A stretch of 53,832 nucleotides of DNA from an uncultured Lachnospiraceae bacterium (GTDB taxonomy: Bacteria; Bacillota; Clostridia; Eubacteriales; Anaerofustaceae): positions 1-53,832 of the forward strand of contig CALWKX010000015.1 in assembly GCA_944381375.1 (NCBI GenBank), read 5' to 3'. A program made the translations under genes and the position numbers. Below the pieces are notes generated by a model. That model searched no databases. It had not been told where the DNA came from and saw only the letters and a list, made by a program, of their open reading frames with translations. Shown here piece after piece: positions 38,956-47,521 of this stretch. Positions within the stretch are counted from its first letter, which is position 1; every line of letters begins with the position of its first letter.

Positions 38956-39990
38956 ATGAGATCTTTTAAGTCTGATTATATGGAAGGCGCCCATCCTAAG
39001 GTGCTTGAAGCGCTTATAAATACCAATTATGAGCAATCGAACGGTTACGGATACGATGTTTATTGTGACAAAGCCGCCGGTATTATAAAAAAATTGTGCA
39101 ATAACGAAAATATTGGGGTGCATCTTCTGGTGGGCGGAACGCAAACGAATTTGTGTCTTATAGCAGCAGCGCTCAGACCTCATCAAGGTGTAATCAGCCC
39201 TGCTACTGGCCATATACAAGTGCACGAAGCAGGAGCCATAGAGGCCGCGGGCCACAGAGTAATCACTGTGGAAACATCCGACGGCAAAATAAAGCCCGAG
39301 CAAATTTCATCATTGTGCGATGAACATAAATCCGGCAGAAACAGAGAGCACACGGTACAGCCAAAACTTGTATACATATCGAACTCTACTGAAATAGGAA
39401 GCATCTACAATAAAAAAGAGCTTTTAGAATTAAGGCGAATATGTGATGAAAACGGATTGTATCTTTATATGGACGGCGCAAGATTAGCCTATGCTCTCAC
39501 TTCGGATGAAAATGATTTAACTTTGGCAGATATAGCTGCTCTTTGCGATGCTTTTTATATAGGAGGCACTAAAGCGGGCTTGCTTTTCGGAGAAGCATTG
39601 GTAATAAGTAATAATATTATTAATCAGGATTTCAGATATATAATGAAACAGCGCGGAGCAATGCTTGCGAAGGGAAGGCTTCTTGGAGTGCAGTTTGAAG
39701 CGCTTTTGAGTAACGGACTGTATTTTGAAATCGGTAAGCGTGCAAATGCCATGGCAAAGCGGATAAAAAATGCGTGTATTGAAAATAATATACCATTTTT
39801 GATTGATTCGCCTACGAATCAGCAGTTTTTAGTAGTGCCGAATAATACGGCCGAAAAATTAAAAGATATTTGCGAAATATGGAAAAAAACTGATGAGAAT
39901 CATACTGCTGTGCGCTTGTGCATAAGCTGGGCGGCTGATGAAAAAGCGGTCGATGAATTTATTGGAATATTGAAAGATGTAAGCGCGTGA
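38956..39990 (+). CDS. Threonine aldolase-like PLP lyase
   Basis: The 344-residue protein belongs to the threonine aldolase/beta-eliminating lyase group (fold type I). It has SDYMEGAHPKVLEAL near the N-terminus, VGGTQTNLCLIAAAL for cofactor binding, GHIQVHEAGAIEAAGH, LYLYMDGARLAYAL with the pyridine-contacting aspartate, and the cofactor lysine in FYIGGTKAGLLFGEA. It would split L-threonine or a related amino acid to glycine and an aldehyde. CGGAGTGG lies before the ATG. Confidence 0.85.
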   Translation: MRSFKSDYMEGAHPKVLEALINTNYEQSNGYGYDVYCDKAAGIIKKLCNNENIGVHLLVGGTQTNLCLIAAALRPHQGVISPATGHIQVHEAGAIEAAGHRVITVETSDGKIKPEQISSLCDEHKSGRNREHTVQPKLVYISNSTEIGSIYNKKELLELRRICDENGLYLYMDGARLAYALTSDENDLTLADIAALCDAFYIGGTKAGLLFGEALVISNNIINQDFRYIMKQRGAMLAKGRLLGVQFEALLSNGLYFEIGKRANAMAKRIKNACIENNIPFLIDSPTNQQFLVVPNNTAEKLKDICEIWKKTDENHTAVRLCISWAADEKAVDEFIGILKDVSA

Positions 39991-40041
39991 TAGTATGCAA
40001 TTGTTTTAGTGCATAAAACATCTTCAAAAACTATAGTTTAT

Positions 40042-40072
40042 AATAAGCCGGAAAGTACCGGCTTATTTATTT
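40042..40072 (+). terminator. Terminator after the aldolase-like gene
   Basis: AATAAGCCGG (40042-40051) pairs with CCGGCTTATT (40058-40067) and T-rich sequence follows. Confidence 0.85.
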
Positions 40073-40387
40073 TATTATTTCTTTAAAGTATGCTTTAGCA
40101 TATTTTCATGCTGTGCCAACGCTTTGTAATATATCTGTCAGAGTGTCATAAGCTTATCTGCGCTATTAATATTTTTGTATTGAGATTGAGATAAAATAAG
40201 CATTTACATATGTGTCTAATTTCGGTTAATCAAAGATCGAAAGTACGCTGAATAAAGATCATCAGACATTGCGTTAAGAAGTATCGTGATTTAAACATTT
40301 CATGTAAAATGTTATATGAGGTATTTTTGTTAATAATGCTGCTTTATGGTAAAATAAACAATAAAATATGAGGGTGTGAAATTTGAA
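40073..40387. other. 315-base intergenic stretch without a recognised gene
   Basis: AT-rich sequence in which I see no conserved open frame. It contains a small inverted repeat near 40297-40316 (AACATTT with AAATGTT) and a -10-like TAAAAT near 40350 that may drive the following gene. Confidence 0.4.
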
Positions 40388-41491
40388 ATGAAAAAAACGC
40401 TGAAAAAAATTGCAATAGGCATATTATCTGTGATAGGAGTTGTAGTCGTTGCAGTTGCCGGATATGTGATATATATATCTGTACAGTATTATAGAATAGC
40501 GGATAACACGCCGGTTGAAATAAACAATCTTCAGGAGGCTGCGCTTAATGTGGGAGAGCAGTATACGGCGGTTACATATAACATCGGTTTCGGCGCTTAT
40601 GATCATGATTTTTCTTTTTTTATGGACAGCGGCGTAATGCTTGATGGTACCACGGTAAATGGGGAAAACGCTGTAGCGGAAAGCGAAGAAGCAGTAGATA
40701 GAAATATCGAAGGCTCGATCAATATGATAATAAATGAAAATGCTGATTTTTATCTTTTGCAAGAGGTGGATAAAGATGCGACTAGAAGCTATCATATAAA
40801 CGAATGTGAAAGGATAATCAGCTCTGTTGACGGTTATTCATCGTTGTACGCGAGTAATTTCCATACGGCATATCTATTTTATCCGTTGCATGAACCTCAC
40901 GGGAAAACCGAGTCAGGTCTTTTGTCGTTATCAAAATATAATATAGAAAGCGCAGTCAGAATAAGTTATCCTGTTGATGAGAGTTTTCCTGCGAAATTCT
41001 TTGATTTGGACAGATGTTTTACATTGATGCGCATACCCGTATCCAACGGCAGACAGCTTGTTTTGATTAACAGTCATATGTCTGCATATGACGAGGGAGG
41101 AATTATTCGCGCTGAGCAATTGAAAAAGCTTAATGAGATTTTGATTGAAGAAGCCGAAGCGGGTAACTACGTTATAGTAGGAGGGGACTTTAATCATGTA
41201 TTATGTAATACGAGAGAGTCATTCTCGTGCATGCAGCAAGTGCCTGTATGGGCTTATGAGCTTGATGACAGCATGATAGCGCAAGGTTATAATGTAGTAT
41301 GCGCCGATAATGTAAACGAAGTTGCGACATGCCGCAGCAGCGATATGGCGTATCAGCCGGGAGTAAATTATACGTGTGTTCTGGACGGATTTATCATATC
41401 ATCGAATATAGAAGCAACCGCGCATAATATTGATCTGAATTTTGAATACAGCGATCATAATCCCGTAAGACTTACTTTCACATTAAAATAA
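40388..41491 (+). CDS. Membrane-anchored endonuclease/exonuclease/phosphatase-family protein
   Basis: The 367-residue protein has a basic N-terminus and one membrane helix (about residues 7-29), so the enzyme domain faces outward. The domain shows TAVTYNIGFGAY, FYLLQEVDK with the metal-binding glutamate, LVLINSHMSA, VIVGGDFNHVL and the terminal YSDHNPVRLTF. These are the catalytic motifs of DNase I/sphingomyelinase-type phosphodiesterases. A GTG at 40376 is in frame but only one base from GAGGG, so the ATG at 40388 is preferred. The substrate is unknown. A thioesterase gene follows 13 bases later. Confidence 0.85.
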   Translation: MKKTLKKIAIGILSVIGVVVVAVAGYVIYISVQYYRIADNTPVEINNLQEAALNVGEQYTAVTYNIGFGAYDHDFSFFMDSGVMLDGTTVNGENAVAESEEAVDRNIEGSINMIINENADFYLLQEVDKDATRSYHINECERIISSVDGYSSLYASNFHTAYLFYPLHEPHGKTESGLLSLSKYNIESAVRISYPVDESFPAKFFDLDRCFTLMRIPVSNGRQLVLINSHMSAYDEGGIIRAEQLKKLNEILIEEAEAGNYVIVGGDFNHVLCNTRESFSCMQQVPVWAYELDDSMIAQGYNVVCADNVNEVATCRSSDMAYQPGVNYTCVLDGFIISSNIEATAHNIDLNFEYSDHNPVRLTFTLK

Positions 41492-41504
41492 GGAGAAAAA
41501 AATA

Positions 41505-41894
41505 ATGCATACAGGAATAAAGAATGAGGTTTCACTGACCGTGGACAATGCTAATACTGCCAAGGCTATGGGCAGCGGCGAATTGGATGTGTTTGCGACG
41601 CCTGCTATGATAGCTCTTATGGAAAAAACAGCGTCGGAAAGTATAAAACAATACCTTGATGAAGATACTACAAGCGTTGGTACAAAAATTGAAATAGAAC
41701 ATATATCAGCTACTCCTATAGGCATGAAAGTGCGCTGTGAAAGCTTTCTTGCGCAGATTGACGGCAAAAGACTTGTATTTGAAGTCAGCGCGTTTGATGA
41801 GTGTTGCTTGATTGGTAAGGGGATACATGAAAGATTTTTAGTGAAAAAAGAAAAATTCACACAGAAAACTTATTCAAAACTGAAAAAAGAATAG
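41505..41894 (+). CDS. Hotdog-fold thioesterase (FlK-like)
   Basis: The 129-residue protein matches the small thioesterase family that includes fluoroacetyl-CoA thioesterase: SGELDVFATPAMIALMEKTA with the glutamate at the helix, TSVGTKIEIEHISATPIGMK for the hotdog strands, and IGKGIHERFLV near the end. It hydrolyses acyl-CoA; the acyl group is unknown. AAGGAG precedes the ATG. It is probably co-transcribed with the gene upstream. Confidence 0.85.
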   Translation: MHTGIKNEVSLTVDNANTAKAMGSGELDVFATPAMIALMEKTASESIKQYLDEDTTSVGTKIEIEHISATPIGMKVRCESFLAQIDGKRLVFEVSAFDECCLIGKGIHERFLVKKEKFTQKTYSKLKKE

Positions 41895-41989
41895 CGCTGC
41901 ATTAGCGGGCAATGCACAGTAAGCAGCGTATTGCAACAGATACAATAAATCAATTTATTTTAATAAATTCATAAACTGAAAAAAATAAC

Positions 41990-42018
41990 TTGACAGTTAA
42001 TATTCCATATGATATTAT
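41990..42018 (+). promoter_or_regulatory. Promoter of the T-box leader
   Basis: TTGACA (41990-41995) and TATTAT (42013-42018) are 17 bp apart; the start is near 42025. Confidence 0.85.
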
Positions 42019-42024
42019 GCTTAA

Positions 42025-42293
42025 AAACTATGACCGGAAAGAAGTAAAACTGCACAGCCTGTCTAAAGAAAGCGGCCGGTAGATGAGAGGAGCAGAAAGG
42101 CGCGGTTCGAATACATTCCGAGAGTTGCTTACCAAAAGGCGTTATGCTGAGTAGGCTAAGCCGGGTGCGTCCGTTAAAATGCCGGAGTGTGTTGGCACTC
42201 GTTGAGGCTTACGTCGTGAGGCGTTGGTAAATTGAGGTGGTACCGCGGGTTATTCTCGCCCTCTGAATTTAATTTCAGGGGGTGTTTTTTTAT
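42025..42293 (+). promoter_or_regulatory. T-box riboswitch leader, probable Tyr specifier
   Basis: The leader has the T-box core AGGTGGTACCGCGG at 42235-42248, whose NCCA-pairing bulge reads GGTACC-type, a stem III-like block (about 42149-42180) and a Rho-independent terminator at 42259-42292 ending in a T run. Stem I lies at about 42032-42135. The specifier position, a codon after GAA and before A, reads GAA-TAC-A at 42109-42115, so TAC (tyrosine) at 42112-42114. Uncharged tRNA would stabilise the antiterminator and allow the transporter gene to be read. The leader class is certain; the specifier is my reading of stem I and less sure. Confidence 0.92.
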
Positions 42294-42321
42294 CCCCCTA
42301 AGAAAAAAGAAAGGGGAAATT

Positions 42322-43860
42322 ATGCTTGAAAAAATTTTACTAATCGTTATCTTCGCTGTTATTACAGCAGTTGTAGGCGTGTACTACAACAGGCATTCTC
42401 AAAGCGTTGAAGGGTTTGTACTTGGAGGAAGAGAGGTCGGCCCTTGGCTTACAGCATTTGCGTATGGCACCAGTTATTTTTCGTCTGTAGTTTTTGTAGG
42501 TTATGCAGGACAATTCGGATGGAATTTCGGAATTGCAGCTACATGGATAGGGCTGGGTAACGCGATTATCGGAAGTCTTTTGCCTTGGTTGATTCTTGGC
42601 AGGCGTACCAGAATTATGACAAAGCATCTCAATGCCGCTACAATGCCTGATTTTTTTGCGAAGCGTTATCTGAGCAAGGCAATTAAGATCATATCGTCAA
42701 TCATCATATTCGTGTTTTTGATTCCGTATTCTGCTTCAGTATACAAGGGGCTTTCAGGACTTTTTGCTATTGCTTTTGATATAGATTTTACATTTTGCGT
42801 CATTGGCATAGCTTTGCTTACAGGAATATATGTTATAGCCGGCGGATATATGGCTACAGCGGTTAACGATCTTATTCAGGGTATTATTATGATAGTAGGC
42901 ATGTGTTTGGTAGTGACATCGGTTTTGGAAGGAAAAGGAGGCTTTACCGAGGCGATACAGTCGCTTTCGCAGATTCAAAATCCTGCAACGCCTCAGTTGA
43001 ACGGAGCATTTACTTCGTTTTTCGGCCCTGACCCTATGGGATTATTGTCTGTAGTGATTCTTACAAGTCTCGGCTGTTGGGGGCTTCCTCAAATGGTTCA
43101 TAAATTTTATGCAATAAAAAGCGAAAAAGCCATTAAGACTGGTACTGTTATATCAACGTTGTTTGCGCTTTTAATAGCTGGCGGTTCATACTTTATAGGA
43201 GCTTTCGGCCGTTTGTACTACAGCGAATCGCCGGTCGTATATGATGAAATTGTGCCTACCATGATATCACAGAATTTGTCTGATATTTTGATTGGAGTAG
43301 TTTTGATACTTGTTCTTTCTGCTTCCATGTCGACGCTTTCTTCTTTGGTTATAACATCTAGTTCGACATTTGTTCTTGATTTTTGGCAGAGTATTACCAA
43401 GAAAGCAGAGGGCATGTCAAAAAAAGGACAAATGCTTTCAATAAGGCTGCTATGCGCGTTCTTTATAATACTGTCGGCGGTAATTGCGCTTAATCCAAAT
43501 AATTTGATCACAACACTGATGTCTTTAAGCTGGGGGGCTTTAGCAGGAGCTTTCCTCGGTCCGTTCATGTATGGTCTTTTTATGAAGGATACGACAAGGG
43601 GAGCTGTATATGCCTCATTCTTCACGGGTATAGGAATAAGCGTAATTAATATATTTGTGAATTTCACAACGCCGCTTGCCGCCGGGGCGCTTTCAATACT
43701 TGCTTCGATTGTGGTTGTGCCTGTGGTGAGTTTGATTACTCCTAAGCTCGATAAAGAAAAAGTAAATGATATTTTCTGTTGCTATGACAAGAAAATTGTA
43801 ACTTCGCAAAAATTAGCGCTTGATGAGAAGATTAAACCCTCTGATGATGTTAACCGGTAA
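42322..43860 (+). CDS. Sodium:solute symporter under T-box control
   Basis: The 512-residue protein has about 13 hydrophobic helices and the SSS family signatures: VEGFVLGGREVGPWLTAFAY at the first helices, YFSSVVFVGYAGQFGW, IYVIAGGYMATAVNDLIQGI in the sodium-symporter core, and LSASMSTLSSLVITSSSTF. The cytoplasmic C-terminus is charged. It imports a solute with sodium; the T-box suggests an amino acid, perhaps tyrosine or a precursor. The ATG at 42322 follows AAGGGGAA; the longer frame to 42232 runs back through the T-box and is rejected. A terminator follows at once. Confidence 0.9.
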   Translation: MLEKILLIVIFAVITAVVGVYYNRHSQSVEGFVLGGREVGPWLTAFAYGTSYFSSVVFVGYAGQFGWNFGIAATWIGLGNAIIGSLLPWLILGRRTRIMTKHLNAATMPDFFAKRYLSKAIKIISSIIIFVFLIPYSASVYKGLSGLFAIAFDIDFTFCVIGIALLTGIYVIAGGYMATAVNDLIQGIIMIVGMCLVVTSVLEGKGGFTEAIQSLSQIQNPATPQLNGAFTSFFGPDPMGLLSVVILTSLGCWGLPQMVHKFYAIKSEKAIKTGTVISTLFALLIAGGSYFIGAFGRLYYSESPVVYDEIVPTMISQNLSDILIGVVLILVLSASMSTLSSLVITSSSTFVLDFWQSITKKAEGMSKKGQMLSIRLLCAFFIILSAVIALNPNNLITTLMSLSWGALAGAFLGPFMYGLFMKDTTRGAVYASFFTGIGISVINIFVNFTTPLAAGALSILASIVVVPVVSLITPKLDKEKVNDIFCCYDKKIVTSQKLALDEKIKPSDDVNR

Positions 43861-43887
43861 AAGAGGCGGCATGCCGCCTCTTTTTTA
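43861..43887 (+). terminator. Terminator after the symporter gene
   Basis: AAGAGGCGGC (43861-43870) pairs with GCCGCCTCTT across AT and T6 follows. Confidence 0.92.
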
Positions 43888-43907
43888 TTGTATATAATTT
43901 TCGGAAC

Positions 43908-44151
43908 GTCTTAAGGGGTCTTGCCGTATATCGGGGAAGAATATGTACGGAAAGCGCTTTAGCGCTTTCCAACATAAACGGGGCGGGGATTTGAATTGTG
44001 TGAAGTACTTGCTTTGATATGGCAAAAGAAAGGTGGTCATACGGGCGCAGCCATAGCTTGAGGGCAAGACCCTCAAGCTATAACTTAAGCGAATTACGCT
44101 TAAGGGCCGCTTTGCGGCCGGCTGCGCTTGTATGACCACCCTCCTTTTGCC
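43908..44151 (+). repeat. Multi-hairpin element, copy A: leading module plus four-way junction
   Basis: The leading module (43908-43993) contains GTCTTAAGGGGTCTTGCCGT, a 7-8-bp hairpin with GGGGA in its loop (43924-43950), a 10-bp hairpin (43949-43970) and AACATAAACGGGGCGGG. A second module follows. An outer stem of 21 bp (44032-44052 with 44120-44140, two G-T pairs) is prolonged by GGCAAAAG/CTTTTGCC (44021-44028, 44144-44151) across a 3x3 internal loop. Inside are three arms of 12 bp (44053-44081), 8 bp (44084-44104) and 6 bp (44105-44119). No open frame fits. The element follows a terminator. Confidence 0.85.
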
Positions 44152-44279
44152 GTCTTGAAACTTCATATCAGGCGCAATATCTGCGTATTTGCTTTAGGCG
44201 CTTTCTGATGGTCATATCCAAAGCTGAGCTATAGAAGGCGATGTTTTCTTCATTTGAAATAATGGAAAATATATATGCT

Positions 44280-44309
44280 TGACATTATATACAAAATTGC
44301 TGTAGTATG
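44280..44309 (+). promoter_or_regulatory. Promoter of the C_GCAxxG_C_C gene
   Basis: TTGACA (44280-44285) and TAGTAT (44304-44309) are 18 bp apart; TTAGGAGG and the ATG follow at 44337. Confidence 0.7.
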
Positions 44310-44336
44310 AAATACATAAATTAGGAGGTTTTTGTT

Positions 44337-44780
44337 ATGAGCAATAAACGTATTGATCAGGCCATTGAACTGTTTGATAAAAAAGGGGCAAGCTGTTCTC
44401 AGGCTACCTTGGCTGTTTTTGATAAAGAAGTGAATATAAGTAAAGAAACGCTTTTGAAGCTTGCATCTCCCCACGGCGGCGGAGTAGGACGTCTCGGAGG
44501 CATGTGCGGAGCGCTTGCCGGAGCTGTTATGGCGTACGGTCTTTTAAAAGGAGATCCTTATTGGAATTCCAATGAAGAAAAAGAAGCCTATTATGCAAAT
44601 GTCCGTGATTTCGTAAAAGAGTTTGAAAATATGTGCGGAGCGGTAAATTGCCCTGCCTTGCTTGAGAAGAGTAAAGACGCGGCTTATACAGATCGTTTTA
44701 ACGATACGTCATATGAAGCGGCAAGACCATGTTCTCATATTGTTGCTTTTGCAGTGAAAATGGTGGAAAAGCTTCTTTAA
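44337..44780 (+). CDS. C_GCAxxG_C_C family protein
   Basis: The 147-residue protein has the cysteine pattern that names the family: ASCSQATLAVF at about residues 18-28, GGGVGRLGGMCGALAGAVMA at about 47-66 (the GCAxxG-like block, here CGALAG), MCGAVNCPAL and ARPCSHIVAF. The cysteines probably bind metal or an iron-sulfur cluster; no reaction is established for the family. It has a consensus promoter and a strong ribosome binding site and converges on the histidine kinase gene, whose end is only 3 bases away. Confidence 0.9.
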   Translation: MSNKRIDQAIELFDKKGASCSQATLAVFDKEVNISKETLLKLASPHGGGVGRLGGMCGALAGAVMAYGLLKGDPYWNSNEEKEAYYANVRDFVKEFENMCGAVNCPALLEKSKDAAYTDRFNDTSYEAARPCSHIVAFAVKMVEKLL

Positions 44781-44783
44781 TCC

Positions 44784-46217
44784 TCAATACATATTATCAG
44801 GAGTATAATTCAAAGGTATTTGTATTGTAAATATACTGCCTTCGCCCTCTTTGCTTTTTACCGTTATAGAGCCGTGATGTCCCCGCACTATGATTCTTGC
44901 AATAGAAAGGCCGAGTCCGTAGCCTCCGGCGTCTTTTGTGCGGGATTCATCCGCTCGGTAGAATCTGTCAAAAATCTTTTCAAGATTTTCTTTGGATATG
45001 CCTATACCGCAGTCTTTAACGCTAAAGAAGAAGGACACATCGCTCTGATAAAGATTTATATCTATTTGTTTTTTATCGCGCGAATATTTTTCGGCATTGT
45101 CTATGAGTATTCTGAAAACTTGACGTATTCTCGTTTCATCCACTACAGCCGTAATTCCTTTGGCTATGTTTGATGTAATTATGAAATCAGTTTTTACCAT
45201 AGCGGCGCTTTTTACTATTTCTTCGCAAAGCTTGCTTATATCTGTAATATCTCTGCTGAAACTGAGCGTCTTGTTGTCGTGTCTGGTCAGGAATAAAAGC
45301 TTTTCAACGAGATCTTTCATATTATCAGCTTCATTAATTATTGCATCTATGCTTTCATCCAATATTACTTCGTCTGATTTTCCCCAACGTTTTAGCATCG
45401 AACCATATCCGCTGATTACCGAAATAGGCGTTCTGAGTTCGTGCGATACGTCAGAGACGAATCTTTTTTGTTTTTCGTAAGAAGCTTGTATTCTGTCCAT
45501 CATGTCGTTTATTGTACCGGCGAGTTCGTTAAGTTCAGACTTTGTTGATTGTTCGCTTATTCTTAAGCTTAAATTTTCACCGTTGATTTTTTTCGCTACA
45601 GCCGTTATGTCATCTATCGGCTTCAAAACATTATTTGTATGAGAAAATCCTGCAAAAATAAAAATGACAAAACCGACTATAAATGCAAACGACAATAATC
45701 TTACCATCCCTGCATAAGAATCGTGCCTGTCTGATATGTCATAGTAAATATAATATTTAAGCTGCCTTGCCTCATCGTTATATGTGTCAACATAATAATT
45801 GTTTGTTATCAAGGCTGTCTCGGGAATTAAAGCGTAAATTAAATTTGGTCTTTTGCTGTATTCGTTTTTTTCTTCTTCATTTGTAGATGTTGTCGCTATA
45901 AGATTCCCTGATTTATCGCTTATGAATATTTCATGTATAATATCGCTTTTTAAGCTTGTAAGATAGTATATGAAATTGTTTGAACGTATATCGGAATCTT
46001 TATTGATTTGGGCATTTATGGCGCTTGCTATGTTTTCTGTTCTTGCAGGCAGATCAGCGCATATGTAATTTGCATAAGTTATACAGAAAACAACAAGAAT
46101 CAAAAGCAGCGTAATCAAATATATCAACGCATATGTTGATGTGATACGCTGCTTAATGGAATATTTATAATTGTAAAAAATTCTAGTGCTTAAGCTTTTT
46201 CCTTCTTTTTTACTCAT
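44784..46217 (-). CDS. HAMP-domain sensor histidine kinase
   Basis: From the ATG at 46217 the protein has 477 residues. It has two membrane helices (about residues 28-50 and 168-190) with an extracytoplasmic sensing region of roughly 120 residues, then HAMP, the H-box FVSDVSHELRTPISVISGYG with the phosphorylated histidine, an N-box at DNAEKYSRDKK and G-boxes in DAGGYGLGLSIARIIVRGHH. Its start ATG overlaps the last codons of the response regulator by 8 bases, so both are made together. The stimulus is unknown. The frame extended to 46277 is rejected because of this coupling. Confidence 0.92.
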   Translation of the reverse strand: MSKKEGKSLSTRIFYNYKYSIKQRITSTYALIYLITLLLILVVFCITYANYICADLPARTENIASAINAQINKDSDIRSNNFIYYLTSLKSDIIHEIFISDKSGNLIATTSTNEEEKNEYSKRPNLIYALIPETALITNNYYVDTYNDEARQLKYYIYYDISDRHDSYAGMVRLLSFAFIVGFVIFIFAGFSHTNNVLKPIDDITAVAKKINGENLSLRISEQSTKSELNELAGTINDMMDRIQASYEKQKRFVSDVSHELRTPISVISGYGSMLKRWGKSDEVILDESIDAIINEADNMKDLVEKLLFLTRHDNKTLSFSRDITDISKLCEEIVKSAAMVKTDFIITSNIAKGITAVVDETRIRQVFRILIDNAEKYSRDKKQIDINLYQSDVSFFFSVKDCGIGISKENLEKIFDRFYRADESRTKDAGGYGLGLSIARIIVRGHHGSITVKSKEGEGSIFTIQIPLNYTPDNMY

Positions 46218-46887
46218 CCTTAAATTGATATCCCACGCCACGAACAGTTCGAATAAAATTCGTTCCGAAAGCTTCATCGATTTTGCTTCTAAGATAACGA
46301 ATATAAACGTCCGTTACGTTAGTTTCTGCTGTATATTCATACCCCCATATATTATCCACAATCTGCTCTCTTGTCAGAACAATGTTTTTATTGAGCATCA
46401 AGTATGATAACAGCTCAAATTCTTTTTTCGTAAGCGTTATAGGAGTATTACCATAATGCACTTCATATTTGTTTCTGTCAAGCGTAAGCTTGCCTGCCGT
46501 CAATATCGAAGCTGAGGCTTGCCCCGTTTGTTTTTTTAAAGCGACTCTCATTCTTGCGAGCAATTCTTCTATCGCGAACGGTTTTGTCATGTAGTCATCA
46601 GCGCCTACATCAAGTCCAGTAACTTTATCAGATACATCGTCTTTTGCTGTAAGCATTATAATAGGAGTAGTTATATTTTCGGCGCGAAGTCTTCTGCATA
46701 TCTCAATACCGCTTAAGTTCGGAAGCATGAGATCGAGGATAATTATATCGTATTTGCCGCTCGATGCTTTTTTATAACCTTCCCGTCCTTCTTGCGCCGT
46801 ATGGGCGCTGTATCCTTCATGTTCCAGCTCAAGCTGTAAAAAACGTGATATTTTAGGTTCGTCCTCTATTATCAGTACCTTCTTCAT
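46210..46887 (-). CDS. OmpR/PhoB-family response regulator
   Basis: From the ATG at 46887 the protein has 225 residues. The receiver has VLIIEDEPKISRFLQLELEH at the start, the phosphorylated aspartate in IIILDLMLPNLSG, TAKDDVSDKVTGLDVGADDY and a conserved lysine in MTKPFAIEELLAR. The DNA-binding winged helix ends in VTDVYIRYLRSKIDE and IRTVRGVGYQF. The kinase gene follows, overlapping. GGAGG sits 6 bases before this ATG, which decides the start over one 12 bases upstream (46899). Confidence 0.94.
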   Translation of the reverse strand: MKKVLIIEDEPKISRFLQLELEHEGYSAHTAQEGREGYKKASSGKYDIIILDLMLPNLSGIEICRRLRAENITTPIIMLTAKDDVSDKVTGLDVGADDYMTKPFAIEELLARMRVALKKQTGQASASILTAGKLTLDRNKYEVHYGNTPITLTKKEFELLSYLMLNKNIVLTREQIVDNIWGYEYTAETNVTDVYIRYLRSKIDEAFGTNFIRTVRGVGYQFKDE

Positions 46888-46905
46888 TTTTTCCTCCATT
46901 GACCG

Positions 46906-47379
46906 CTACTTTATGGTTATTTCATAATATCCATTATCATCAGCAGTTATTTCGTTAGCGGGCTGTTTTGTCCGCATATATGAATCAATATCTATCGTTG
47001 TATCTTTTATTATATCCCTTTTTACCTTACTTTCTATGTGAAAATTCAGATTAAATAATATCATCAGTATTACTAATGAAGCAATAACCCATGAAGGTAT
47101 ATCTATCAGATATAAAGACAGCACGGGTATTATCCATGAAATAGAAACTATGTCATTGCCTTCGCAATCCGATATTTTAATGATTTTCCCTCGTTCCGAC
47201 AAGAACAAAGAAGAAACGGAATCAGAATATATTTCTATAGGATCGAGCCTTAATTGCTTTAAGTGCTCAAGAGTCGCATCATAATCATAATTATGATTTT
47301 TAAGCTCTTTTGAACACTTTCTATTGCTGAATCCTGTTTGTTGTGATAATTTTATTATCGTATCATTATATTTTTTCAT
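46906..47379 (-). CDS. UBA-like/DUF4342-like small membrane protein, first gene of a two-component operon
   Basis: The 157-residue protein starts with a UBA-like helical region (IIKLSQQTGFSNRKCSKELK and following to about residue 45), then a strand-rich stretch (GKIIKISDCEGNDIVSISW) and one or two hydrophobic helices (about 80-112), ending in a polar tail. The order resembles DUF4342 proteins, but the match is by layout only. It is 18 bases before the response regulator and in the same direction, so it may be a sensor accessory or a target of the system. Function unknown. Confidence 0.55.
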   Translation of the reverse strand: MKKYNDTIIKLSQQTGFSNRKCSKELKNHNYDYDATLEHLKQLRLDPIEIYSDSVSSLFLSERGKIIKISDCEGNDIVSISWIIPVLSLYLIDIPSWVIASLVILMILFNLNFHIESKVKRDIIKDTTIDIDSYMRTKQPANEITADDNGYYEITIK

Positions 47380-47448
47380 CGTATAAATATATTTGATGCT
47401 AATTAACTTAATATTGATTTAATATTAAAAATTAATTATTTTGCGCTA

Positions 47449-47477
47449 TTGTTATTTTATGACTGTTCAGATATAAT
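47449..47477 (+). promoter_or_regulatory. Promoter of the MBL-fold gene
   Basis: TTGTTA (47449-47454) and TATAAT (47472-47477) are 17 bp apart, in the gap shared with the divergent two-component operon. Confidence 0.65.
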
Positions 47478-47521
47478 ATAATTATTGTGACAAAAATATT
47501 ACATTTTTGCGGGAGAAATAT

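Noticed and set aside
42232-42321. N-terminal extension of the symporter
   Set aside because: It would translate the T-box and terminator; the ATG at 42322 has a ribosome binding site and fits the family.
43885-44166. 93-residue minus-strand open frame across element A
   Set aside because: It reads through hairpins with many basic and aromatic residues, has no ribosome binding site and no counterpart in element B or C.
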